Shown here: positions 10,321-19,123 of the stretch, in pieces
Numbering within the stretch: the first letter of the stretch is position 1
How the letters are laid out: the number at the start of each line of letters is the position of its first letter
The notes under the pieces: model-generated
What the model was told of the DNA's origin: nothing
The model's input: the letters and a program-made list of their open reading frames with translations, nothing else
Databases searched by the model: none
Made by a program: the position numbers and the translations under genes
Assembly (NCBI RefSeq): GCF_018780385.1
Contig: NZ_JADMJO010000096.1
Location: 1 to 54,331 of the forward strand
Length of the DNA: 54,331 nt
Reading direction: 5' to 3'
Source: Hydrogenophaga sp.
Lineage (GTDB): Bacteria; Pseudomonadota; Gammaproteobacteria; Burkholderiales; Burkholderiaceae_C

Positions 10321-10443
10321 GAGGTGTTCCTTGGAAAACGCGGTGTTGCGGCCAAGTCTAGGAAAACGATTGGCATGCGAATAGACTGCAAATGCTTGAT
10401 GGATTGACAAGCAAAACAACACAGTTCATCGCACGAGACCCCC
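10321..10443. promoter_or_regulatory. divergent promoter region between the CMD-family and LysR genes
   Basis: A 123-base non-coding gap that must carry the start signals of both divergent units. It is more AT-rich than its surroundings near 10365-10435, which suits promoter DNA. LysR-type regulators usually bind such gaps next to their own gene. I could not pick out a convincing T-N11-A operator by eye. Confidence 0.45.
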
Positions 10444-11397
10444 ATGGCATTCAACGAACTGCGCACCATCTCCGTCTTCATCAAGGCCACCGAGCTGGGC
10501 AGCTTGCGCAAAGCCGCCGCAGCGTTGGAGATCAGCCCGCAGGCGGCCAGCCAGGCGCTCACCCAGCTGGAGCAGCACCTGAACGTGCGCCTCTTTCACC
10601 GAACCACGCGCGTGATGGCGCTGACCGACGAGGGCCGCCAGTTTCTGGAGATTGCCCAACCTGCGCTGTTGGGTCTGCAAAGGGCCTTGAACACGGCGAA
10701 GCGGGCGAAGGACGACATTGCGGGGCCGCTGCGCATCGTGGGCCCACGAACAGCGTTCCAACCGGTGCTGTGGCCGCTGCTGGAAGAGTTCTGTGGCCTG
10801 TACCCCGAGATCGTGCCCGACGTGCAGTTGGAAGACCGTGTGGGCAACTGGGTCGAGGACCGCGTCGATGTCGGCTTCCGGCTCGGATCGTCTGCGCACG
10901 AAGGCGTGATTGCGCGGCGCCTGTTTCCTGTTCAGATGATCGTGTGTGCATCGCCCGCGTACCTGGAGCGCCATGGCCATCCGGACAGCGTGGCGTCGCT
11001 GCAGTCGCACCGGTGCAGTGTGTTCCGGCATCCCGCCACGGGAGCCATCGTGCCCTGGCGCCTCAAGATGGGCGACGACACCGTGGAGCAGGCGGTGACG
11101 CCCAGCATCTGCACCAACGACGAAATGCTGGAGCTGCAAGCCGTGCTGGCGGGTCAGGTGATCGGGCAGCTCGCGGGCGTGACGGCTGCACCCTTCATCC
11201 GGTCAAAACAACTGGTGCCGCTGCTGGTCGATCACATCCCCACCCGGTCGAACTACTTCGTGTACTTCGGCAGCCGCCATTCACAACCGGCGCGGGCACG
11301 TGCCTTCATCGACCTCGCGGTCCAGCGTCTGGTCGACAGCCCCGAGCACCTGTTGAGCGCCCGGGAGTTGAAGGCGGCTGCTCGCAAAGGCCGGTAA
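10444..11397 (+). CDS. LysR-family transcriptional regulator
   Basis: A 317-residue regulator with the N-terminal winged helix-turn-helix (about residues 5-62: AAAALEISPQAASQALTQLE, then RLFHRTTRVMALT) and a type-2 periplasmic-binding-like effector domain. It resembles the subgroup that controls aldo/keto reductase, cupin and CMD gene sets. It is transcribed away from exactly such a set, which is probably its target. The inducer is unknown. The start at 10444 fits the usual position of the helix-turn-helix. Confidence 0.92.
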   Translation: MAFNELRTISVFIKATELGSLRKAAAALEISPQAASQALTQLEQHLNVRLFHRTTRVMALTDEGRQFLEIAQPALLGLQRALNTAKRAKDDIAGPLRIVGPRTAFQPVLWPLLEEFCGLYPEIVPDVQLEDRVGNWVEDRVDVGFRLGSSAHEGVIARRLFPVQMIVCASPAYLERHGHPDSVASLQSHRCSVFRHPATGAIVPWRLKMGDDTVEQAVTPSICTNDEMLELQAVLAGQVIGQLAGVTAAPFIRSKQLVPLLVDHIPTRSNYFVYFGSRHSQPARARAFIDLAVQRLVDSPEHLLSARELKAAARKGR

Positions 11398-11409
11398 GCC
11401 AGACCCTGC

Positions 11410-11883
11410 TCACAGGTGTCGCTGATGCCATTCCTTGAGCGAAAAGTCGGGGTACACGTCAAAGCGCTCGTCGTCCTTGCTGCCTTCCACTGGAACCCAT
11501 GAGGCCTTCGAGCCCAGCATGAGATGCACATTCGCCGGCGGCGTGGGCAAGGGCGTGTCGATGGCACCGGCGTGCGGATGCACCAGCTCGGGCCAGGTGG
11601 GGTCCCACAACCAGAGTGCCGTGCCGCACTTGCCGCAAAAATGACGTTGCGCGCTGCTGTGCCGCACATGGTCGCCCTCGATGATCTGCGCCTGGTAGAT
11701 GCGCAGGTGGCGTTTGCCGGTCACCTTCAGGGTGCGGTGGTCGGCGCCGAGGTTGATGGCGTAGCCACCGGTACCGGCCGTCTTTCGACAGATGGAGCAG
11801 TAGCACCGCATGAACGGAACGGGCTCGGTGGATTCGACCGAGAACTTGACGCTGCCGCAATGGCATGAACCTTCCAGATGCAT
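11410..11883 (-). CDS. GFA-family (glutathione-dependent formaldehyde-activating-like) zinc protein
   Basis: A 157-residue protein with the paired-cysteine layout of the GFA/CENP-V fold: CHCGSV near residue 8, CYCSICRKT near 28 and CGKCGTALW near 84. These bind two zinc ions in the family. The name-giving activity, condensing glutathione with formaldehyde, is disputed for most members, so only the fold is claimed. It converges on the LysR gene with a 12-base gap. Confidence 0.9.
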   Translation of the reverse strand: MHLEGSCHCGSVKFSVESTEPVPFMRCYCSICRKTAGTGGYAINLGADHRTLKVTGKRHLRIYQAQIIEGDHVRHSSAQRHFCGKCGTALWLWDPTWPELVHPHAGAIDTPLPTPPANVHLMLGSKASWVPVEGSKDDERFDVYPDFSLKEWHQRHL

Positions 11884-11910
11884 GGCGCCTCCGCAGGTGA
11901 AGTCGGGCTT

Positions 11911-12204
11911 TTACGCCACCGCTTCGATGATCCGGATGTCGCGTTCAGCGCCCTGGCCCAGGGCCTTCAGCGCTTCCTGGTAGGCCGGGCTGTCGTGCGC
12001 GCCGGTGGCCTGCGCCACGCTGTCGAACTCGATCAACACGGCGCGCTGGTTGACAGCCGCCTCATACACCTTCGCGGGCATGCCACGCGCCAGGAAACGT
12101 CCACCCGCGGCCTGAATGGCGGGGCCGGCGAGTGCCGCGTAGGCCGCGAGTGCGGCGGGGTCGTTGATCGATCGGTAGGTGGCCATCCAGTACGCCTTGG
12201 GCAT
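11911..12204 (-). CDS. DUF1330-family small protein
   Basis: A 97-residue dimeric alpha/beta-barrel-type protein of the DUF1330 family: KAYWMATYRSINDPAALAAY at the N-terminus, ARGMPAKVYE in the middle and RAVLIEFDSVAQA later. The start at 12204 is set by AAGGA eight bases upstream and by the family's usual MPKAYW beginning. No enzyme activity is established for the family. It lies between the GFA gene and the end of the sulfonate cluster and may be the last gene of that cluster, 90 bases downstream of the third ssuA-like gene. Confidence 0.85.
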   Translation of the reverse strand: MPKAYWMATYRSINDPAALAAYAALAGPAIQAAGGRFLARGMPAKVYEAAVNQRAVLIEFDSVAQATGAHDSPAYQEALKALGQGAERDIRIIEAVA

Positions 12205-12294
12205 TTCAGGTTCCTTGATTGGGTTGGTGAAGGGAGAGATTGTCGACCAACTCACCCACCGCAACCCAGCCGCCCGTGGCCACCGCCTGCAGCG

Positions 12295-13284
12295 TCATTG
12301 GGGAGCGGGCGCGCGCCAGACGATGTCGCTCACATTGATCTTGCGCGGGATGATGCCCAGGGCCTGGAAGGTGTCGGCCAGTTGCTGTTGCTGGGCGATG
12401 TGGGCGTCGGTCACGGGGCCAAGAGAAAACTCCGCGCGCGCGAAGGCGGCCGACCAGGATTTCACGTCGATGCCTGTCGCTTCCGATGCGAGGGTGGCGA
12501 GCTCATCGCGGTGGTTGCCGGCCCACACCGTGACCTTGCGGATCTCGTCGAGCACGGTCGAGAGCACGGCCGGGTGCTGGGTGGCAAAGCTCCTGGAGGC
12601 GATGTAGTACGACGAGCTGGCCAGTCGCTTGTCGGCGGTGTTGGCGATGGCGCGTGCGCCGTAGCGTTCTTCGGCAATGGCGTGGTACGGGTCCCAGACC
12701 ACCCAGGCGTCGATGTTGCCGCCGTTGAAGGCGGCGGTGGCGTCGGCGGGGGACAGATAGGTCGGCACGATGTCGTCAAACTTAAGGCCGACCAGCGCGA
12801 GGGCCTTCACCGTCACGTTCTGTGCGCTCGAGCCTTTGCCGAAGGCGACCTTTTTGCCCTTGAGCTCGGCCAGGGTTTTGATGGGCGAGTTTTTCGGCAC
12901 CAGCACCGCGTGCTGGGCCGATGGCGTGGCGGCGGCGTAGACGAGGTTGGAGCCACCGGCCTGCGCAAAGATGGGTGGCGTGTCACCCACGGATCCGAGG
13001 TCGATGGCACCGGCACCCAGTGCTTCCAGCAGCGGTGGGCCAAACTGGAATTCGACCCATTTCACGTTGGTCACGCCCAAGGACTTCAGGCGCGCTTCAA
13101 TCGCTTGCTGTTTTTTGATCAGCACGAGAATCGCCGAGCCCTTCTGGAAACCGATCCGCACTTCCTTGGGCAGTGGGGCCTGTGCCCAGGCCGAAGAGCC
13201 CAGGCCCGAGGCCCAGGCCGAGAGGGCGAGCAGCGCGCGGCCAACATCGCGGCGGCGCAGGTAGGGGGTGTGGTCGGTGTGCAC
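12295..13284 (-). CDS. sulfonate ABC transporter substrate-binding protein, SsuA-like (copy 3)
   Basis: A 329-residue periplasmic binding protein of the SsuA/NMT1 family. After a signal segment with LRRRDVGRALLALS (Tat-like) come the family landmarks: EVRIGFQKGSAILVLIK, VEFQFGPPLLEALGAGAIDLG, GDTPPIFAQA, LKGKKVAFGKGSSAQN, and NIDAWVVWDPY. It starts with GTG at 13284, seven bases after AAGGAG. It is the last of three such genes in the cluster and lies after the transporter's ATPase and permease. It probably delivers a different sulfonate to the same SsuBC pair. Confidence 0.9.
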   Translation of the reverse strand: MHTDHTPYLRRRDVGRALLALSAWASGLGSSAWAQAPLPKEVRIGFQKGSAILVLIKKQQAIEARLKSLGVTNVKWVEFQFGPPLLEALGAGAIDLGSVGDTPPIFAQAGGSNLVYAAATPSAQHAVLVPKNSPIKTLAELKGKKVAFGKGSSAQNVTVKALALVGLKFDDIVPTYLSPADATAAFNGGNIDAWVVWDPYHAIAEERYGARAIANTADKRLASSSYYIASRSFATQHPAVLSTVLDEIRKVTVWAGNHRDELATLASEATGIDVKSWSAAFARAEFSLGPVTDAHIAQQQQLADTFQALGIIPRKINVSDIVWRAPAPQ

Positions 13285-13318
13285 AGGGGGCTCCTTGATG
13301 GGGTTGGGGTTCTGCAGA

Positions 13319-13534
13319 TCAGAGTTTGGCGATGGAGACTTCGGTCGACTTCACCAAGGCCACGACTTCCGACCCCACCTTCAGGTCGAGGTCAACCACC
13401 GAGCGGGTGGTGATGACGGAGGTGACGATGCCCCAGGGCGTTTCGACATCGACCTCGGAGACCACGTCGCCACGGATGATTTCCTTGACCTTGCCCTTGA
13501 ACTGGTTGCGAACGTTGATGGCTTGAATGGACAC
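13319..13534 (-). CDS. molbindin-like (TOBE/Mop domain) protein, 71 aa
   Basis: A single Mop domain that in the family assembles into a hexamer and binds molybdate or tungstate. Landmarks: NVRNQFKGKVKEIIRGDVVSEV, ITTRSVVDLDLKVGSEVVALVKSTEVSIAK. It starts with GTG at 13534 with AAAGGA nine bases upstream. It sits between ssuB and a third ssuA-like gene, 34 bases from the latter. Such genes usually accompany molybdate transport. Here the neighbours are all sulfonate or sulfate genes, which suggests an oxyanion-sensing or buffering role. That is inference. Confidence 0.9.
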   Translation of the reverse strand: MSIQAINVRNQFKGKVKEIIRGDVVSEVDVETPWGIVTSVITTRSVVDLDLKVGSEVVALVKSTEVSIAKL

Positions 13535-13573
13535 GGTGTATTCCTTTGGTTTGAACAGAAAGCGAGAAGGGAT

Positions 13574-14464
13574 TCAGATGGCCCAGCGCAGGCCGTGAGC
13601 GAGGGTGCCGGGCCATGGAGGATCGATGGAAGGCGGTGCGCTGTCGGGCACCTGCAGCACGCGGTCGAGGATGCGCTTCTCGATCGCGGCGAAGGTGGCA
13701 TCACCACGCGAGCGCGGGCGCGCCAGCGGCACGCGCTCGTCCAGCGCAATGGCGCCGTCCTCGATCAGGATCACGCGGTCGGCCAGAGCCACCGCTTCCT
13801 GCACGTCGTGTGTGACCAGCAGCGCGGTGAAGCCGTGGCGCTTCCACAGGCCTTCGATGAGTTCGTGCATCTCGATGCGGGTGAGCGCGTCCAGCGCACC
13901 CAAAGGCTCGTCGAGCAGCAGCAGCTGCGGCCGATGCACCAGCGCGCGGGCCAGCGAGACGCGCTGGCGTTGGCCACCCGAGAGCTTGGCCGGCCAGTCG
14001 GCCAGGCGGTCGCCCAGGCCGACCTGGCCCAGCACGGCCTCGGCGTCCCTGCGACGCTCTTTGGGCAAACCCAGTGCCACGTTGTCGACCACGCGCTTCC
14101 AGGGCAACAGGCGCGCGTCCTGGAACATGATGCGGGTGTCTTCGTGCAGGCCATCGACGGGCTTGCCGTCGAGCAGCAGCTCGCCGCCGCTGGCCTGTTC
14201 CAGGCCGGCGACCAGGCGCAGCAGCGTGCTCTTGCCGCAGCCGCTGCGGCCGACGATGGCGACGAATTCGCCCGGTTCGATGATGAGCTCGTTGTCGCGC
14301 AGAACCTCGCGCGCGCCGTAGCGCTTGCTCAGGCCTTTGAGTTGCAGGCGCACACCGGTAGACGTAGCAACACCCCGTTCGGGCTGAGCCTGTCGAAGCC
14401 GTGCCGAGGTGTTGGTGAGCCCTTCGACAAGCTCAGGGCGAACGGAAGCATGTGAGTGCGTCAT
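13574..14464 (-). CDS. ssuB: sulfonate ABC transporter ATP-binding protein
   Basis: ATPase of the sulfonate importer, 296 residues. Walker A is GRSGCGKST at 72-80, the signature is [15 protein letters not shown], Walker B is [12 protein letters not shown], and the switch histidine is in [10 protein letters not shown]. The start at 14464 overlaps the ssuC stop as ATGA. The first 40 residues are not part of the ABC fold. Residues 8-31 are encoded by a palindromic repeat (reported separately), giving RPELVEG and RQAQPERG. E. coli SsuB is about 255 residues, so the extra N-terminus and a longer C-terminus account for the length. Confidence 0.94.
   Translation of the reverse strand: MTHSHASVRPELVEGLTNTSARLRQAQPERGVATSTGVRLQLKGLSKRYGAREVLRDNELIIEPGEFVAIVGRSGCGKSTLLRLVAGLEQASGGELLLDGKPVDGLHEDTRIMFQDARLLPWKRVVDNVALGLPKERRRDAEAVLGQVGLGDRLADWPAKLSGGQRQRVSLARALVHRPQLLLLDEPLGALDALTRIEMHELIEGLWKRHGFTALLVTHDVQEAVALADRVILIEDGAIALDERVPLARPRSRGDATFAAIEKRILDRVLQVPDSAPPSIDPPWPGTLAHGLRWAI
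14375..14446. repeat. partly palindromic repeat inside the 5' end of ssuB
   Basis: Two 26-27 base arms (14375-14400 and 14419-14445) form an inverted repeat around an 18-base loop. Each arm has the core TTCG..CTGAGC.TGTCGAAG, and they differ at only a few positions. This sequence family is widely dispersed in Comamonadaceae genomes, normally between genes. Here it is read through in frame as part of ssuB. I noticed only this copy in the window. Confidence 0.85.
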
Positions 14465-15351
14465 GCCTTGCCTCCCTGGTAGCCCGGGTGCCAGCGCAGC
14501 CAGTAGTTCTCCAGGCCGCGTGCAAACACGTCGGCCAGCTTGCCCAGCGCCGCATAGAGCAGGATGCCCACGAGCACGATGTCGGTCTGCAGGAATTCGC
14601 GCGCATTCATCGTGAGGTAACCGATGCCGGCCTGCGCCGAAATGGTCTCGGCCACGATCAGGATCACCCACATCAGGCCGAGCGAGAACCGCAGACCGAC
14701 CAGGATGGAAGACAGCGCGCCGGGCAGGATGATCTGCGTGTACAGGCCCCAGCGGGAGAGGCCGTAGGTGCGGCCCATCTCGATCAGGCCCGGGTCCACG
14801 TTGCGGATGCCGTGGAAGGTGTTGAGGTAGATCGGGAAGAACACGGCCACCGAGATCAGGAAGAGCTTGGCCGCCTCGTCGATGCCGAACCACAGGATCA
14901 CCAGCGGAATGAGCGCGAGCGCCGGGATGTTGCGCACCATCTGGATGCTGGAATCCAGCAGCGTCTCGAAGAAACGCACCGAGCCGGTCAGCAACCCCAG
15001 CAGCAGGCCCAGACCGCCGCCGATGGCCAGCCCGATCAGCGCGCGCCCGGCGCTCACCTGCACGTGGGTCCAGAGTTCACCGGAGACGGCGAGTGTCCAG
15101 AACGCCGTGACCACGGCCAGGGGCGCGGGCAAGACGCGCGTGGACAACCAGCCGAACGACGAAGACGCTTGCCACACCGCAATGAGCAGCGCGGGGACCA
15201 GCCACGGGAGAAAACGCTTCCAGGCCGAGCGCAGCACGCGCCCCAGCAGCGCTCTGAAGTCGGTGTCCGGCGTGAATCCCCAGCCGGGTGCATCGATCGT
15301 GTCGGGGATCGGCGTCACGGGAGCTTCTCGGAAGGTCTGGATCGTCGTCAT
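14461..15351 (-). CDS. ssuC: sulfonate ABC transporter permease
   Basis: A 296-residue inner-membrane permease of the SsuC/TauC type with about six helices. The cytoplasmic loop that contacts the ATPase is seen as [20 protein letters not shown], followed by the family's [27 protein letters not shown]. It overlaps the VOC gene upstream (ATGA at 15348-15351) and ssuB downstream (ATGA at 14461-14464). All three are therefore tightly coupled in translation. Confidence 0.94.
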   Translation of the reverse strand: MTTIQTFREAPVTPIPDTIDAPGWGFTPDTDFRALLGRVLRSAWKRFLPWLVPALLIAVWQASSSFGWLSTRVLPAPLAVVTAFWTLAVSGELWTHVQVSAGRALIGLAIGGGLGLLLGLLTGSVRFFETLLDSSIQMVRNIPALALIPLVILWFGIDEAAKLFLISVAVFFPIYLNTFHGIRNVDPGLIEMGRTYGLSRWGLYTQIILPGALSSILVGLRFSLGLMWVILIVAETISAQAGIGYLTMNAREFLQTDIVLVGILLYAALGKLADVFARGLENYWLRWHPGYQGGKA

Positions 15352-15722
15352 TGGGTATGTTCCTGGGACAGGTCGGGTTCGAGGAACTCCAGCGTGTTGC
15401 CAGCCGGGTCGTTCACGTAGAAGCGCAGGTGGCCACCGAGCGGGCGGGTTTCGTCGAGCTCGAAGCCGGCTGCGAGCAGCTTGGCGCGAAAGCCCGGCAG
15501 GTTCTGCACTTCAAAGGCCAGGTGTGCAGGCGTGGGCGTGCCGTGCCAGTTCGCCACCGGCACCAGGTCCACCCGCTGTGGGCCGGCGAAAAAGCGCAGG
15601 GCATTCCCGCCGCCGGCTCGGAATTCCTTGAGACCCAGCAGCTCGCCGTAGAAGTGGCGTACCAGCGACTGCTGGCCAGCCGGAAAGCCCAGCTGCACGT
15701 GGTTGATCGAATGGATGCTCAT
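15348..15722 (-). CDS. VOC-superfamily (glyoxalase/dioxygenase fold) protein
   Basis: A 124-residue single VOC module. A strand with SINHVQLGFPAGQ opens it, and RHFYGELLGLKEF, PAHLAFEVQNLPGF and GHLRFYVNDPAGNTLEFLEP follow. Likely metal ligands are H8, H66 or so, and the final glutamate in LEFLEP. It sits between ssuD and ssuC with an 11-base gap on one side and an ATGA overlap on the other, so it belongs to the sulfonate operon. No VOC protein is part of the standard ssuEADCB set. A role in handling the aldehyde released by SsuD, or a second desulfonation route, is possible but not shown. Confidence 0.88.
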   Translation of the reverse strand: MSIHSINHVQLGFPAGQQSLVRHFYGELLGLKEFRAGGGNALRFFAGPQRVDLVPVANWHGTPTPAHLAFEVQNLPGFRAKLLAAGFELDETRPLGGHLRFYVNDPAGNTLEFLEPDLSQEHTQ

Positions 15723-15733
15723 GACGTGGCACC

Positions 15734-16897
15734 TCAGCTTTGCGAAGCGCGGGGCACGAACACGTTGGCCACGGCTTCACCGAACGGACCGCTCAGCGTG
15801 GGGCCGGGCAGCTTCTCGCGCAGCGCGCGCGGCAGCAGCGGGAACACCAGCTCGGCGAAGCGGTAGGCCTCTTCCAGGTGCGGGTAGCCCGAGAAAATGA
15901 AGTTCTCCAGCCCCAGCTCGGCGTATTCCTGGATGCGCTCGGCCACGGTCTGCGGGTCGCCCACCAGCGCGGTGCCGGCGCCACCGCGCACCAGGCCCAC
16001 ACCCGCCCACAGGTTGGGGCTGATCTCCAGGTCGGCGCGCGTGCGCTTCTTGCCCCCGGCGTGCAGCGCGGCCATGCGGCGCTGGCCTTCGGAATCCATC
16101 TTCGAGAACGCGTTCTGCGCACGGATCACGGTGTCGTCGTCGAGCCGGCTGATCAGCGATTCGGCGGCGCGCCAGGCTTCGTCATCGGTCTCGCGCACGA
16201 TCACGTGCAGGCGGATGCCGAACTTCACTGTGCGGCCATGCCTGGCTGCTCTGGCGCGCACATCGGCCACCTTCTTTGCCACGTCGGCCGGCGGTTCGCC
16301 CCAGGTGAGGTAGGTGTCGACCTGCTCGGCGGCCAGCTCGTGCGCGGCTTCGGACGAACCACCGAAGTACACCGGCGGGTGCGGGTTCTGCAGCGGCGGG
16401 AAGAACAGCTTGGCGCCCTTCACCTGCAGGTGCTCGCCGTCGAAATCGAAGCTCTCGCCGGCATGGCTGCGCGAGAGGATCTCGCGCCAGATGCGGATGA
16501 ACTCGGCCGATTGTTCGTAGCGCTGCGCGTGGTCCAGGAACACGCCGTCGCCTTCGAGCTCTGCGCGGTCGCCGCCGGTGACGAGGTTGATCAGCAGGCG
16601 CCCGCCCGAGAGGCGGTCGAAGCTGGCGGCCATGCGCGCGGCCAACGCCGGCTGGTGCAGGCCGGGGCGCACGGCCACCAGGAACTTCAGCCGCTGCGTC
16701 ACCGGCAGCAGGCTGGCCGCGACCACCCACGGGTCTTCGCAGGAGCGGCCGGTGGGAATCAGAACGCCTTCGTAACCCAGGCTATCCGCCGCTTGCGCGA
16801 CCTGTTTGAGGTAGTCGTGGCTGAGCGCGCGCGCACCCTCGACGGTGCCGAGGTAGCGGCTGTCGCCGTGGGTGGGGATGAACCAGAAGATTTTCAT
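15734..16897 (-). CDS. ssuD: FMNH2-dependent alkanesulfonate monooxygenase
   Basis: Releases sulfite from alkanesulfonates using FMNH2 from SsuE and oxygen. The 387-residue product, close to the family's 380, shows the bacterial-luciferase-like fold. It begins [17 protein letters not shown] and carries [36 protein letters not shown], of which the last part is the flavin-site region; [15 protein letters not shown] and [10 protein letters not shown] are further landmarks. The start at 16897 overlaps the stop of the upstream ssuA-like gene as ATGA. The frame stays open far upstream, but that stretch is the shadow of the ssuA-like gene. Confidence 0.95.
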   Translation of the reverse strand: MKIFWFIPTHGDSRYLGTVEGARALSHDYLKQVAQAADSLGYEGVLIPTGRSCEDPWVVAASLLPVTQRLKFLVAVRPGLHQPALAARMAASFDRLSGGRLLINLVTGGDRAELEGDGVFLDHAQRYEQSAEFIRIWREILSRSHAGESFDFDGEHLQVKGAKLFFPPLQNPHPPVYFGGSSEAAHELAAEQVDTYLTWGEPPADVAKKVADVRARAARHGRTVKFGIRLHVIVRETDDEAWRAAESLISRLDDDTVIRAQNAFSKMDSEGQRRMAALHAGGKKRTRADLEISPNLWAGVGLVRGGAGTALVGDPQTVAERIQEYAELGLENFIFSGYPHLEEAYRFAELVFPLLPRALREKLPGPTLSGPFGEAVANVFVPRASQS

Positions 16898-17913
16898 GAT
16901 GCGTTCTTTTTCGAGAAATCCGGTCGCCACACGATGTCGGCGACCTTCACGGGTTTGGGGATGAGACCAATGCGGTGAAAGGCATCGGCCACGCGCTGCT
17001 GGTCGATCACCGTGGCCGGTGTGAGTGGCCCGACCGGAGAAGGAGGCCGCCGCTGCAGGAACAGGCTGACCACGCCGGCGTCGAGCCCGCTGAAGTCGGC
17101 GATCAGCTTGATGGCCTCGGGCCGCTTCTGCTGCACGAAGCGGTCGGCGCGCGTGAGCTCCTCGAACAGCGTGAGCAGCGTGGCCGTGTGCTCGGTGGCG
17201 AACGGGCGCGAAGCCAGGTAGAACGAGTTGTTGCTCGCGAGGTCGCGGCCGGTGGCGAGCACACGCGGCCGCACGGCCAGTTCGGTGGCAGCGTAGAACG
17301 GATCCCAGATCGCCCAGGCGTCCACGCTCCTGCGTTCGAAGGCGGCGCGTGCGTCGGCCGGGGTGAGGTAGATCGGCTGGATGTCGTTCCACTGCAGGCC
17401 GGCCTTGTCGACCGCGCGCACCAGCAGGTAGTGCGCGCTCGATCCCTTCTGCACCGCGATCTTGCGGCCCTTGAGATCGGCGAGGGTTTTGAGCGGCGAG
17501 TCGCCGAGCACCAGCAGCGCCGAGCTGTCGGGCTTGGGCGGCTCGGCGCCTACGTAGAGCAGGTCCTTGCCGGCGGCCTGGGCGAACACCGGGGGTGAAT
17601 CGCCGGTCAGGCCGAATTCGAGCGCGCCCACGGCCAGCGCTTCGAGCAACTGCGGCCCGGCGGGAAACTCGATCCAGCTGACCTTGGTGCCAGGCAGGCG
17701 CTGTTCAAGCCAGCCCTGCTGCTTGATGATGACGAGGTTGGCGGCGGACTTCTGGTAGCCGATGCGCAGCAGGGCAGGCCCGGGCGCAGCAGGTTTGTCG
17801 GTGGTGGTCTGCGCGCGGGCCTTCGCCGCGGCAATGCCCCAGGCGGTAGCGGTGACCGCCAGCAGCTTGAAGAGGTGGCGGCGCGAGACCGGTGGGTGGG
17901 ATGTGTCGGACAT
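16894..17913 (-). CDS. sulfonate ABC transporter substrate-binding protein, SsuA-like (copy 2)
   Basis: A 339-residue periplasmic protein with a twin-arginine signal ([12 protein letters not shown], cleavage after ARAQ about residue 35). Family landmarks: [73 protein letters not shown]. It is directly coupled to ssuD and lies 37 bases after another ssuA-like gene. It is closer to copy 1 in its FPAGPQLLE motif than to copy 3, which reads FQFGPPLLE. Confidence 0.92.
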   Translation of the reverse strand: MSDTSHPPVSRRHLFKLLAVTATAWGIAAAKARAQTTTDKPAAPGPALLRIGYQKSAANLVIIKQQGWLEQRLPGTKVSWIEFPAGPQLLEALAVGALEFGLTGDSPPVFAQAAGKDLLYVGAEPPKPDSSALLVLGDSPLKTLADLKGRKIAVQKGSSAHYLLVRAVDKAGLQWNDIQPIYLTPADARAAFERRSVDAWAIWDPFYAATELAVRPRVLATGRDLASNNSFYLASRPFATEHTATLLTLFEELTRADRFVQQKRPEAIKLIADFSGLDAGVVSLFLQRRPPSPVGPLTPATVIDQQRVADAFHRIGLIPKPVKVADIVWRPDFSKKNAS

Positions 17914-17950
17914 GGTGGCTTCCTTCCGGTGGGTGTTCAGGGCTGTCGCA

Positions 17951-19000
17951 TCAGGGCTGGGAGATGACGACCGCTTCGCTGACCTGGATGGCCTTGGGGA
18001 TCAGCTTGAGATCGAAGAAGGTGTCGGCGATCTTTTGCTGGTCGGCGGCCACGGCGGGGGTGATCGGCTTGACGTTGAACTCGTAGCGCTGCAGCGCGAG
18101 CTCCACCACCTCGACCGGCAGGCCCTGCAGCGGTGCGATCAGCTCGGCCGCCTGGCGCAGGTTCTTCTTGAGCCAGATGCCTTGCGCCACCGAGTCCTCG
18201 AACAGGGCTTCGATCACCTTGGGGTTCTTCGTCACGAAGTTGCGCGCGCCCAGGTAGTACTGGTAGTTGTTGACCACACCGCCCGTGCCGTCGGCCAGCA
18301 CGCGGGCGCCGGTGGCTTTTTCGGCGGCAGCCTGGAACGGATCCCAGATCACCCAGGCGTCCACATTCTTGCTCTCGAAGGCGGCGCGGCCGTCGGCCGG
18401 GGCCAGGTAAACGGGCTGGATGTCGGTGAGTTTCAGGCCGTGTTTTTCGAGCTGCTTGACCAGCAGGTAGTGCACGTTGCTGCCTTTGTTGAGCGCCACC
18501 TTCTTGCCTTTGAGATCGGCCACCGACTTGATGGGGGAGTCCCTGGTGACGAGGATGGCCTCGGCACGCGGCGCCGCAGGGTCGACACCGAAGTAGACGA
18601 ACTGGGCACCCGCGGCCTGCGCGAAGATGGGCGGCGCCTCACCCACGTAGCCCACGTCCACCGCGCCCACGTTCAGGCCTTCGAGCAGTTGGGGTCCGGC
18701 GGGAAACTCGACCCACTTCACGCCGAAGCCCAGGGAGCCAAGCTTCTTCTCCAGCGTGCCCTGGGCCTTCTGCAGCACGAACAGACTCGCCGACTTCTGG
18801 TAACCGATGCGCAGCTCACTCCTGTTTTGGGCATGGGCCGAGGGCGCTGGCAACACCAGCAGCGCCAGACCCGCAGCGGCGATGGCCGCGGCGAGCAGGG
18901 CAAATGCCCAGCGCTTGAATCGATTGAGACGGCTGGCCAGGGGTGTGGGCGGGTTGGCGTGCGCCTCCGCAGAGGCGAGGTGTTCGATCGGGTGGTTCAT
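17951..19000 (-). CDS. ssuA: sulfonate ABC transporter substrate-binding protein, SsuA-like (copy 1)
   Basis: A 349-residue periplasmic binding protein. Its N-terminus carries about 27 polar residues before a hydrophobic signal (AFALLAAAIAAAGLALLVL, ending AHAQ), which is unusually long. Landmarks: [80 protein letters not shown]. The start at 19000 is supported by AAGGA seven bases upstream. The 123-base gap before it (19001-19123) holds no gene that I can see. Confidence 0.92.
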   Translation of the reverse strand: MNHPIEHLASAEAHANPPTPLASRLNRFKRWAFALLAAAIAAAGLALLVLPAPSAHAQNRSELRIGYQKSASLFVLQKAQGTLEKKLGSLGFGVKWVEFPAGPQLLEGLNVGAVDVGYVGEAPPIFAQAAGAQFVYFGVDPAAPRAEAILVTRDSPIKSVADLKGKKVALNKGSNVHYLLVKQLEKHGLKLTDIQPVYLAPADGRAAFESKNVDAWVIWDPFQAAAEKATGARVLADGTGGVVNNYQYYLGARNFVTKNPKVIEALFEDSVAQGIWLKKNLRQAAELIAPLQGLPVEVVELALQRYEFNVKPITPAVAADQQKIADTFFDLKLIPKAIQVSEAVVISQP

Positions 19001-19123
19001 GGTGAATTCCTTGGTGGGTGGCCGCGCGCGGGCAAAGGGCGCCCCGGCCACCGGGTGTGGTGGCTGAAAAAACGGAATGGGGATGCGGGAAAGATCGGCC
19101 GGGTGGTCCCGGCTCGCAGCGGG

